50,878 nucleotides of DNA, taken from positions 1-50,878 of the forward strand of contig JADGQB010000004.1 of the NCBI GenBank assembly GCA_017882145.1, read 5' to 3'. The notes beneath the pieces were generated by a model. The model worked only from the letters and a program-made list of their open reading frames with translations, did no database searches and was not told the DNA's origin. Position 1 is the stretch's first letter. Each line of letters opens with the position of its first letter. The position numbers and the translations under genes were made by a program. Shown here in pieces: positions 1-8,423 of this stretch. This DNA comes from Anaerolineales bacterium (lineage in GTDB: Bacteria > Chloroflexota > Anaerolineae > Anaerolineales > Villigracilaceae).

Positions 1-90
1 CGGCATGCCAGCATCCAGGTCACACAGCGCTATGCCCATCTATCGAACGATGAACTGGATAAGGGCTATCACGACATTTTTGAAAAGTAA
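1..90 (+). CDS. C-terminal end of a tyrosine recombinase/integrase, 5' part outside window
   Basis: Frame 1 from base 1 reads RHASIQVTQRYAHLSNDELDKGYHDIFEK*; H-A-S-I-x-x-T-x-R-Y-A-H matches the C-terminal catalytic Tyr region of XerC/D-type recombinases. Not in the ORF track because it has no start in the window. Confidence 0.75.
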   Translation, partial: RHASIQVTQRYAHLSNDELDKGYHDIFEK

Positions 91-91
91 A

Positions 92-859
92 TCAGCGGAT
101 TATCAATGGCAGAAAGATCGCTTGGAATGCATTTGTCAGGCTGAAATTTACATTAGTCGCGCCCGCGGAGCTGGCGGTCACGCTGTAGGGACCACCTGTC
201 AAGCCATTCGCAGTCACACTGACGCTGACCAAACCGCCGGTAATTGTAACTGGGCTGCCGCTGATGACCGCGCTTGGCCCGGAGATAGGAGGAGTAAAGC
301 TGACTACACCGCCGTCCACCGGCTCCTCATACGAGCTTGTTACAGTCAATGTGAGTGGGTTGGCGAAGGCGGTATTGAAAACCGTCCACTGATTGTCACC
401 CCCAGTTTTCGTCAGTGAAAAGCCCCGTGACTCGAATGCGCCGCTGTCGCAGGTAGCGCCGCGCGCTATGCCGCGTTCGTCAAAGGCAGGACAATTCGCA
501 CTGGCCGCGTTGATCGCCGGGGAGCCCGGCAGCAGCGGCAGGATTGGAGTAACACCGCCATCATAGCCCAGCGTTCCGAGCAACGGGTTGGCATTCGCGC
601 CGGGGCAGCTGCCGCCGCCCCACACCAGGTTGCCCCCATCGTCGATGAATGTGCCCCCGCTGTTATCGCAGTTGGGACCATTAGTAGCGGAATTATTGAC
701 GAACACATTGTTACGAAACGTCACCGTACCCCAGTTATTCAGGATTGCGCCGCCATATCCGCCGCTAAGCGCGGCCGTGTTGCCGGTGAAGGTGTTGTTG
801 GTCAGGATCATGCTGCCGTAAAAAACCTGGATGGCACCGGCAACCCATGGCGTCGTCAT
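92..859 (-). CDS. Choice-of-anchor Q / parallel beta-helix type surface protein fragment, apparently N-terminally truncated
   Basis: Asn/Gly-rich repeats (NNTFTGNTA, RNNVFVNNSA), 'SPAINAASANCPAFDERGIARGATCDSGAFE' typical of choice-of-anchor Q proteins, C-terminus IFLPLIIR. No signal peptide; in-frame TGA four codons upstream of the ATG. Confidence 0.6.
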   Translation of the reverse strand: MTTPWVAGAIQVFYGSMILTNNTFTGNTAALSGGYGGAILNNWGTVTFRNNVFVNNSATNGPNCDNSGGTFIDDGGNLVWGGGSCPGANANPLLGTLGYDGGVTPILPLLPGSPAINAASANCPAFDERGIARGATCDSGAFESRGFSLTKTGGDNQWTVFNTAFANPLTLTVTSSYEEPVDGGVVSFTPPISGPSAVISGSPVTITGGLVSVSVTANGLTGGPYSVTASSAGATNVNFSLTNAFQAIFLPLIIR

Positions 860-1021
860 GGAAAGCGGTCAGGTACGCCTGGAAGGAACAAGCCAAGAGC
901 TTTTGGGTAATTCGCAAATAAACCATCTCTATTTAGGCGGAACGCTGGTTTCTCAAGAAGTATAAAAATGGACTGATTATAGGTCGAAAATGAAGAACGA
1001 TTTTGGAACGAGGTCACACTA

Positions 1022-1876
1022 TTAGAGATCCCTTTTATGGAAAACCCGCACCGTTAAGGCCAGAACCACAAGCAGATAAAGCACTGCATAGGCGATCATA
1101 AACAGGCTGGGCACGGAGGTGGCTCCAAAAGGGGAAATTCCTAAAAGACCGGAGAGCGGCGACTGCATTTCGTAGGAAGCCCTGCGCCATAATGCTTCGC
1201 TGGGGATAATCAGGCTGGTCAGTATGCCTACCGTCACGGCCGTTGGGCTGTTGAGTACTGCGCCGATCTGTTCGATCCAGCCGCCAATAAAAGCCAGCCC
1301 GTACAGGCCAAAAACTACCCCACCTGTAGCCAAGGCAGACAGCCGGCTTGAACAAAACATGGCTATGGTCATGATCAGCAAGCTTTCCAGGTAGATTAAA
1401 ACCAATCCTGCGAATAGGTGGGGAGCCACGTAGCCGGATTGCACCAGAATACTTAGGGTTGTCCCACCTTCCAGAAGCAACAAGTACAGGCCTAACAATC
1501 CGGCAAATCCCAACCATTTGCCAAAAACGACATCCGAGCGGCGGATGGGCTTGGTAACGATTACCTGGATGGTGCCTGAATTGATTTCTCCGGCCAGGGT
1601 GTCCGCACCCAATAAAGCTGCCATGGCAATCCCCAGGAAAGTTACCGCGTATAAACCAGCCAGGAACAATCCACTGGATTTTTCAGTGTCTACAATGTGC
1701 TGGATGCCTTGTCCGCCACCCGGAGTGATCGCTCCAATAGTGCTGGTGTTAATCATATGAAAACCGATCGAAAAAATAACCAGGAAGCAGATACCCAGCA
1801 GTAACCCGGTGAGAACAATGCGCCGGCGAACAGCCTGAACGAATGTCATGCGGGCCAGGATGTAGATTGCGTTCAC
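1022..1876 (-). CDS. ABC transporter permease (ABC-2 type)
   Basis: Multiple TM segments, 'LAGEINSGTIQVIVTKPIRRSDVVFGKWLG' ABC-2 motif; overlaps the upstream ATPase; GTG start preceded by GGAAAGGAGG. Confidence 0.85.
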   Translation of the reverse strand: MNAIYILARMTFVQAVRRRIVLTGLLLGICFLVIFSIGFHMINTSTIGAITPGGGQGIQHIVDTEKSSGLFLAGLYAVTFLGIAMAALLGADTLAGEINSGTIQVIVTKPIRRSDVVFGKWLGFAGLLGLYLLLLEGGTTLSILVQSGYVAPHLFAGLVLIYLESLLIMTIAMFCSSRLSALATGGVVFGLYGLAFIGGWIEQIGAVLNSPTAVTVGILTSLIIPSEALWRRASYEMQSPLSGLLGISPFGATSVPSLFMIAYAVLYLLVVLALTVRVFHKRDL

Positions 1877-2793
1877 AGCCCGCCCTCCTTTCCAACCGTT
1901 TCGATAAACAGTTCTTCAAGTGAAACATGCTTAGGCGAGATTTCATACACCGCCACTCCATGCGTCACCAGGTAGCGATTAATTTCCGGCAAGGCCTCTT
2001 CGTTTCGGGCAGTCAACGTGAGCTGATGTTTGTCCAGCTGAATGGCATCGGCCCAAGTCGAAAGGCCGGAGGCAGTTTCTTGAGATAATTCGCCTACACG
2101 CAAAATGACCTTAACCTGGCCAGCATCCAACGAAGCCAGTTCCAACAACCTGATCACCTCGCCGTGGCTGATGAAGGCCACACGATTGCAAGTTACTTCG
2201 ATCTCACTTAGCAGGTGGGAATTCAAGAAAACGCAGGTACCCTGTTGGCGCAATTCTCCGATAATGTCCCTGACCAGTACACGACCAACCGGGTCCAGCC
2301 CGGAGGTCGGTTCGTCCAGGAAGACCAGTGCAGGCTGGTTAAGCAAAGCCTGGGCCAGGCCGATGCGCTGCAGCATACCCTTCGAAAATGTGGAAAGCGG
2401 TTTGTCCCGGAAGCCGGCTAACCCAACCCGTTCGAGCAGCTCATTAATGCGCGCAGTCAGGCGGGTTCTTTCCATCCCGAAGAGGTTACCGTGCAGGGAT
2501 AGGAATTCGTGTGCTGTTAACCACTCCTGGAAACGAAAATGCTCCGGTAGAAAGCCAATCTGAGCACGTGTATTTCGGTCTCCAAGCGGCGCTCCCAAGA
2601 GGGCGGCCTTACCGGAGGTCGGCGTGATCAGCCCCACCAGCATCTTGATTGAGGTGGTTTTACCGGCCCCGTTCGGCCCCAGGAATCCAAACACCTCACC
2701 CTGCTGGATCTGCAGGGTGAGGCACTTCACTGCGGCGTTATCGCCGAATTCTTTTCTTAATTCATCTGTTTCAATGGCAGGCGCTAGCGGCAT
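1873..2793 (-). CDS. ABC transporter ATP-binding protein
   Basis: Walker A GPNGAGKTTS, signature FSKGMLQRIGLA, Walker B LVFLDEPTSGLDP. Confidence 0.93.
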   Translation of the reverse strand: MPLAPAIETDELRKEFGDNAAVKCLTLQIQQGEVFGFLGPNGAGKTTSIKMLVGLITPTSGKAALLGAPLGDRNTRAQIGFLPEHFRFQEWLTAHEFLSLHGNLFGMERTRLTARINELLERVGLAGFRDKPLSTFSKGMLQRIGLAQALLNQPALVFLDEPTSGLDPVGRVLVRDIIGELRQQGTCVFLNSHLLSEIEVTCNRVAFISHGEVIRLLELASLDAGQVKVILRVGELSQETASGLSTWADAIQLDKHQLTLTARNEEALPEINRYLVTHGVAVYEISPKHVSLEELFIETVGKEGGL

Positions 2794-2802
2794 ATCAATC
2801 CA

Positions 2803-3978
2803 TTATGGGAGGCTGTTTGCAATTTGAAGGGCCTGTTGGGTATTGGTGCCCAGGCTGCTAATGGCATAGATGATACCATCCTTGACCCACAGCAGGGCAT
2901 ACTGAGGGGCATCATCAGCAGGTCGCTGGATGAGTGTCCCGGTCACGCCGTCGACCGAAACTTGTTGGTAAGTGGCTGCATTCCTGGGGAGCGGGATAAC
3001 AAGGGTTGATGTCCAATCGACAGTCTTCGTGAAGGCGGCGGCCTGCTCACTGGTCATGCCGGTAAACTCAAGGCCAATCTGGGCCAACTGGGCAATGTTC
3101 AAATCTGCAGGAGCTGATACGACCGGAGTTGGGATTTCCGCCAGGATGACACAATCGGGATATTGGCGTCCAGCGGACCCATTCGTGTTGACGCCATTTG
3201 AACTATCCAAAGCGGCCGGATCCGGGCAAGTCCCAAAGGCAACGCTAACGCTGGATGGGATATTCACGGATACTTCCTCGCCGTTGATCGAGCTGGGTAA
3301 CACCAGGTCGGAACGCCCGGATTCATTCAAAAGCGCCTGGGCCTTGGCGACATCCACTTTGACCGAGAAAGCCGCCGCGCCTACCACGCTGATCCTGGAG
3401 GGTGTCATGGATTGGGGAACACGTACGGAAAAACCGGACAACTGGCTGGCCTTGGCAGCATCCACAGCAGTAACGGGATTCCCGGGTTTCTGCTGGGTGG
3501 TCACGGAACTTGCGATCAGGTCGCTAACCTGTTTGCCGAGGGTATTATTTCCTGTTAGCTGTTGCATTCCGGTGAAGTCGACCGGTACCACCACAACCTG
3601 TTGGACGCGGAAGAGATTCAAGAATTTTTCAGCCAGCGCACGTGTCGAAGGTACCGACAGAACGACTGCCAGAACGACCACGATTGCCAGCCCAACCTGC
3701 AAGAGCCGTGAGCTAAATATTTTTTTGAACATTGAAGTCTCCTTTTGGTTCGTAATACGGATATTGAAATGGTTCAAGGCTGTTTTGGCAGCCTGGCCCG
3801 TTTGACGGGCCGGAGAAGCCAGGAAAGACAACTTGCCGGTGGCTGCCTGGGCAGTTACCTCGATCAGGGCTTGCCGCTTTCGACAAGAAGGACAATCTTC
3901 AAGGTGGCGAAGACTCGCTACATCCAATTCGCCGTCCAGGGCTGCCCGTAATTGTCCTGCGTTCAGATGTCTGTTCAT
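2803..3978 (-). CDS. Anti-sigma factor-like membrane protein with N-terminal zinc-binding motif
   Basis: N-terminal HLEDCPSC (HxxxCxxC), internal TM 'LLQVGLAIVVVLAVVLSVPS', large extracytoplasmic domain; overlaps the ECF sigma gene. Confidence 0.75.
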   Translation of the reverse strand: MNRHLNAGQLRAALDGELDVASLRHLEDCPSCRKRQALIEVTAQAATGKLSFLASPARQTGQAAKTALNHFNIRITNQKETSMFKKIFSSRLLQVGLAIVVVLAVVLSVPSTRALAEKFLNLFRVQQVVVVPVDFTGMQQLTGNNTLGKQVSDLIASSVTTQQKPGNPVTAVDAAKASQLSGFSVRVPQSMTPSRISVVGAAAFSVKVDVAKAQALLNESGRSDLVLPSSINGEEVSVNIPSSVSVAFGTCPDPAALDSSNGVNTNGSAGRQYPDCVILAEIPTPVVSAPADLNIAQLAQIGLEFTGMTSEQAAAFTKTVDWTSTLVIPLPRNAATYQQVSVDGVTGTLIQRPADDAPQYALLWVKDGIIYAISSLGTNTQQALQIANSLP

Positions 3979-4586
3979 ACTTCCTCCTGATTCAAGGCGC
4001 GATACGCCTTCTCGAATTCGCGTTCAGCACGCAGCAGCAGCGGACCGATGGATGTTGGTGAAAGGCCCAGGGCTTTCGCGATATCCTTGTAATTCAATCC
4101 TGTGTACCGCAGTATCAGCAGCTCGGCCCGGCGGCGATTCATATCGGCGAGAGCCAGGCGGGTCAGGCGATGATCCTCTTTGCTTTCGAGGATTTCTGCC
4201 GGGCGATCTTCCTGAGCTGCTTCCCAGATGCCTTTTCCGGCCGCCAGTTCATAATGCTCCCGGCGTTTATAACTGCGGATGGAGCGCAGCCCCAGGTTGG
4301 TCGCCACCCGGTATAACCAGCCACCCGGGTTATAGCCAACGCCGGTCTTCGGCGGTCGCTGGTGAAATTTAATGAATGTTTCCAGCGCCAGGTCTTCAGC
4401 TTCGGCAGGGTCTCCAGTAATGTGCAGGAGCAACCGGTAGATCGAATTCCAGTGTTCGAGGAAAAGATCCTCAAATGACTGCATGGATTGCGCTGCTTCA
4501 TCGGGACTGGTCCGGGTATCGACCGGATCCGACTTGCGGACCTTCATCGCCTGAATTGTGCTTTCTTGGGTAAGGAATTCATCCAT
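3975..4586 (-). CDS. RNA polymerase sigma factor, ECF subfamily
   Basis: Region 2 'FEDLFLEHWNSIYRLLLHITGDPAEAEDLALETFIKFHQR...GGWLYRVATN' and region 4 'LNYKDIAKALGLSPTSIGPLLLRAEREFEKAY'. Confidence 0.9.
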   Translation of the reverse strand: MDEFLTQESTIQAMKVRKSDPVDTRTSPDEAAQSMQSFEDLFLEHWNSIYRLLLHITGDPAEAEDLALETFIKFHQRPPKTGVGYNPGGWLYRVATNLGLRSIRSYKRREHYELAAGKGIWEAAQEDRPAEILESKEDHRLTRLALADMNRRRAELLILRYTGLNYKDIAKALGLSPTSIGPLLLRAEREFEKAYRALNQEEV

Positions 4587-4683
4587 CGGATCTGCTTGTC
4601 TTTCCTAGTAAATAAACCCCTCCCGATGGGTATATAAGACAGATTCATCTTGATCGACTCATCTCAGAATAAATGGCAAGGTA

Positions 4684-5781
4684 TTAACTTGAATTCCCGA
4701 TTGCCTCGATTAAACGGTCGATTTGCTCGCTGGTATGAGTGCTAAAGATGGCAATCCGTAAAGCCCCGCCCGCGGGAGTGCTGGTATAAGAACGGACGAG
4801 TTCTATGGCGATGTCTTGCTCGAATAAATTCTTTTTAATACGTTCCAGGCTAACTCCGGGGCGGCTCGCCAGGCACAGGATGGGTACCGGTGTATCCGCC
4901 AGCTCCCAGCCAAGGGCACGTATACCGTTGCGGGCTTGTTTCACACGCTCCCGCAGGCGCTGGCGCAGTTCAGGAGATGTATGTGCCACTTCCAAGGCGA
5001 TTGCCGAAGCGGCTGTTACCACCAAAGGAGGCGGGCTGGCGCCAGCACAAATCCGGGAAGCCTGGTCGATATAATCCACCCATTTTGCGGTACCCCAGAT
5101 CACACCTCCAAAGCCGCCCAGCGCCTTGGCCAGGGTTGCCGAGGTATAGCAGCTCTGATCTTCGATTTCATAATATTCCGGCGTACCACGCCCATTCTTG
5201 CCTAGCACACCTACTGCATGGGCATCATCCAGATAAACTAATCCTTTCCTGGGCTTTACCAAATCCAGGTAATCCGGAAGCGGAGCGATTTCTCCGGAGA
5301 CGGGGAAAACTCCATCGCTTAGCACCAAAGGCCTTTCCTGCGAGCGCAAATCTCTATTCAGATGCTCTGCCAGGCTTTGGGCGCGTAAGTGGTGGAAAGG
5401 GGTGATGGGCAGATTGGTGGCGTGGGCTGCATCCCACAGGCTGAAATGGGCCGACGAGTCGATGAAGATATGCTCGAAACGGTTGTTGGTAGCCTGGGTC
5501 AGGATGGCCGAGCCCAGATACCCGGAAGCATAATAAATAACTTTCTCGGCTCCAAAATAAGCGCAGGCGGCTATTTCCAGCTCAGCATAAATAGGATGCT
5601 CGCCGAACCCACCCCGCGAGGTGGCAGTTGAAAAACCATAACGCTGCAGGGCTTTCTGGGCAGCCTGCAATACGGCGGGATGGCTTTGAAGGCCCAGATA
5701 ACCCGAACCGCCAAAGTAATCCATCGTGCGGCCGTTGAAGATCGTTTGTGCCCCTACGGGACTTTCCATTAAAAGCGCCAT
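4684..5781 (-). CDS. PLP-dependent alpha-oxoamine synthase family aminotransferase (BioF/Kbl-like)
   Basis: 'MDYFGGSGYLGLQSHP', 'YLDDAHAVGVLGKNGRGTPEY', PLP Lys context 'TSATLAKALGGFGG'. Confidence 0.8.
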   Translation of the reverse strand: MALLMESPVGAQTIFNGRTMDYFGGSGYLGLQSHPAVLQAAQKALQRYGFSTATSRGGFGEHPIYAELEIAACAYFGAEKVIYYASGYLGSAILTQATNNRFEHIFIDSSAHFSLWDAAHATNLPITPFHHLRAQSLAEHLNRDLRSQERPLVLSDGVFPVSGEIAPLPDYLDLVKPRKGLVYLDDAHAVGVLGKNGRGTPEYYEIEDQSCYTSATLAKALGGFGGVIWGTAKWVDYIDQASRICAGASPPPLVVTAASAIALEVAHTSPELRQRLRERVKQARNGIRALGWELADTPVPILCLASRPGVSLERIKKNLFEQDIAIELVRSYTSTPAGGALRIAIFSTHTSEQIDRLIEAIGNSS

Positions 5782-5864
5782 ATTTAATCACAGCTATCTT
5801 ATCATAAACCTCATGGGAGGCCTCAAGTATAATAACGACGCTATCAGAGAGGAGAATTTGTTTA

Positions 5865-7271
5865 TTGGAAATTATCAGGAACCCGATCCGGCGCGTGGCG
5901 GATTTTTATCATGATCGATTCTTTTTTAAGCAACTCTATCGATTGGCTGCACCGATAGCATTACAAAACCTCCTTACCGCTTCCCTGGGGATGGTGGCGA
6001 GTGTGATGGTTGGTCAACTTGGGGATGCAGCCATAGCCTCGGTGGGGTTGGCCGGTCAGGTTTTCTTCCTGCTTAATTTGATTTTGTTCGGGATTGGCAG
6101 CGGATCGGCCATGTTTACAGCCCAGTTGTGGGGAAAAAAGGATATTGTAAGTCTGCATAAAGTGCTTGGCTTGTGCCTGGCGATGGGTATAGCTGTTGCT
6201 TCTTTCTTCTTGATCTCATGCGAGCTCTTCCCAACCAGGATCATTGGCATTTTCACAGTTGACCCGCAGGTGATCGCCCTGGGCAGTGAATATTTGCGAA
6301 TCTATGCGGTAGCTTTTCTATTCTTCTCAATAACATCCGGTTTTGCTTCGGTTTTACGAAGTGTTGGCGAAGTAAAGCTTCCCATGTTGGTCACTGTTTC
6401 TGCGCTGGCGCTAAATATCGCCTTGAATTACATTCTTATCTTTGGTGCTCTGGGTTTTCCTGCGATGGGCATCCGTGGCGCCGCCATTTCGGCTGTGATA
6501 GCACGCGTCGCTGAATGCCTGGTGTTGGTTCTAATTACATACTGGAAAAAGTATCCAGTGGCATCCAGGATCAACGAATTACTTGGTTTAAATCTGGGTT
6601 TCTTTGTTAAAATCTTTAAGCCTGTCTTTCCAGTAATCCTCAATGAATTATTGTGGTCATTGGGGGTGACAGTTTACAGTGTAGTCTACGCCCGCATTGG
6701 CACTCCATCCATCGCTGCCATGAATATTGTCGCGACCGTCGATAACCTGGCACTGGTTCCTTTCATGGGACTTTCCACCGCGATAGCAATCAATACCGGC
6801 CATAAAATTGGCGCAGGCGAGGAAGACCAGGCGTTTCGAGATGTCGGGCGAACATTGGGGCTGACCGCGGGCATTGCAATCCTGATCAGTGCGATAGTCC
6901 TTCTTATCAAGGGACCGGTGATTGGCCTGTATAAAATTACGCCCGATGTGGCAATCTACACCAACCGGGCATTGATAATCCTCGCATGTTGGCTGATCGT
7001 CCGTTCTCAAAACATGATTTTGGTGGTGGGCATGATGCGCAGCGGAGGTGATACGCGCTATTCGCTCTTCCTGGACGGCGTCATAATGTGGATATTGGGA
7101 GTTCCCATGGCAGTCATGGGCGGCTTTATCCTGCACCTGCCTGTCTATTGGGTTTACTTGATGGTCATGTCGGAGGAATTAACCAAGTGCATCCTCGGCC
7201 TCCGGCGCTATTTCACTCGTAAATGGATCCATGATTTAACATTCTTACATAATGCTCCCGTGGTGGATTGA
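5865..7271 (+). CDS. MATE family efflux transporter
   Basis: 12-TM pattern; 'FKQLYRLAAPIALQNLLTASLGMVASVMVGQLGDAAIASVGLAGQ'; TTG start with GAGGAG upstream. Confidence 0.93.
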   Translation: MEIIRNPIRRVADFYHDRFFFKQLYRLAAPIALQNLLTASLGMVASVMVGQLGDAAIASVGLAGQVFFLLNLILFGIGSGSAMFTAQLWGKKDIVSLHKVLGLCLAMGIAVASFFLISCELFPTRIIGIFTVDPQVIALGSEYLRIYAVAFLFFSITSGFASVLRSVGEVKLPMLVTVSALALNIALNYILIFGALGFPAMGIRGAAISAVIARVAECLVLVLITYWKKYPVASRINELLGLNLGFFVKIFKPVFPVILNELLWSLGVTVYSVVYARIGTPSIAAMNIVATVDNLALVPFMGLSTAIAINTGHKIGAGEEDQAFRDVGRTLGLTAGIAILISAIVLLIKGPVIGLYKITPDVAIYTNRALIILACWLIVRSQNMILVVGMMRSGGDTRYSLFLDGVIMWILGVPMAVMGGFILHLPVYWVYLMVMSEELTKCILGLRRYFTRKWIHDLTFLHNAPVVD

Positions 7272-7416
7272 GATCGAAGACCTTGTTCCTCTCAATGGGA
7301 GGATTTGACTAAAATAATCAATGAAATTTGGAAAGGCAAACAAATTACTCATTCAGCGCTTCTGGCAGCCCAATTCACCCGCGAAGCCAAGGTTGCTGCA
7401 ATGAAGAAATAATCTG

Positions 7417-8400
7417 CTAAAGCTGATCCACACTTATCGGAACCTCAACCTGTTTTAATAGTTCCTGTACTATCGTTTCCGTTGTCTCGCCTCCCATGGC
7501 ATTCTCAGGGTTTACCACCATCCGGTGCGCCAGGCAGGCGACGGCAATGGATTTCACATCATCCGGCAGGGCAAAATTGCGTCCGTCCACGGCGGCGCGT
7601 GCCTGGGCGGTCCGAAAAAGAGCCAGGCTGCCACGCGGACTAGCCCCCAGTCCCAATGCAGGGTTCGTGCGCGTGGCATTCACCAGGTTCAGGATATACC
7701 TGCGCACACTTGCTGCCACATGAACTTCGCGTACCTTACTTTGCAGGCTTACAATCCGGTTCCCTTCGATTGCTTCGGATAAACTCTCGATCGGATGAGC
7801 CAGTTGCTGCATACGCAGCATGTTGTCCTCATCTTTAGGGGCTGGATACCCCAAGCTCAAACGTAACAGGAACCGGTCGAGTTGGGCCTCTGGCAAAGGG
7901 AAAGTTCCTTCGAACTCTATCGGGTTTTGAGTAGCCATCACCAGGAATGGCTTTGGCAGGCGGTAGGTTACGCCATCAACTGTGACTTGTCCTTCACCCA
8001 TGGCCTCCAGGAGGGCGCTTTGAGTGCGCGGAGTGGCACGGTTGATCTCGTCAGCCAGCAGGATATTGCTTAGGACTGGCCCGGAGCGAAATTCGAACTC
8101 ACGTGTCTTCTGGTTAAAAACTGAAACGCCGGTAATATCATTCGGCAGCAGATCAGGGGTGCATTGTACGCGCTTGAACTCCAATCCGGTGCTGATCGCC
8201 AGGGCGCGTGCCAGCATGGTTTTTCCGGTTCCGGGGGCATCCTCAAGCAATACGTGACCTTCACATAATAATGCAATCAATAACCGTTCAATGACCTGCC
8301 GTTTCCCTACGATGACCTTTTCGACGTTATCAATCACCTTATCGGCAAACACCTGGACACTATTTAAATCGTCTGGCTTACCCGCTTGATTGGTTGTCAT
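7417..8400 (-). CDS. MoxR family AAA ATPase
   Basis: 'GHVLLEDAPGTGKTMLARALA', 'NILLADEINRATPRTQSALLEAMGEGQVTVDG', 'MATQNPIEFEGTFPLPEAQLDRF'. Confidence 0.93.
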   Translation of the reverse strand: MTTNQAGKPDDLNSVQVFADKVIDNVEKVIVGKRQVIERLLIALLCEGHVLLEDAPGTGKTMLARALAISTGLEFKRVQCTPDLLPNDITGVSVFNQKTREFEFRSGPVLSNILLADEINRATPRTQSALLEAMGEGQVTVDGVTYRLPKPFLVMATQNPIEFEGTFPLPEAQLDRFLLRLSLGYPAPKDEDNMLRMQQLAHPIESLSEAIEGNRIVSLQSKVREVHVAASVRRYILNLVNATRTNPALGLGASPRGSLALFRTAQARAAVDGRNFALPDDVKSIAVACLAHRMVVNPENAMGGETTETIVQELLKQVEVPISVDQL

Positions 8401-8423
8401 TAATAAGTCCTATATAAAATGAA

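Noticed and set aside
2972-3805. 277 aa plus-strand ORF antisense to the anti-sigma gene
   Set aside because: Fully overlaps a better-supported minus-strand gene in an operon; composition is typical of a shadow ORF.
7307-7412. Plus-strand open frame LTKIINEIWKGKQITHSALLAAQFTREAKVAAMKK*
   Set aside because: Protein-like but very short, start codon too close to its SD-like sequence, no family evidence; may be a remnant but not supported.
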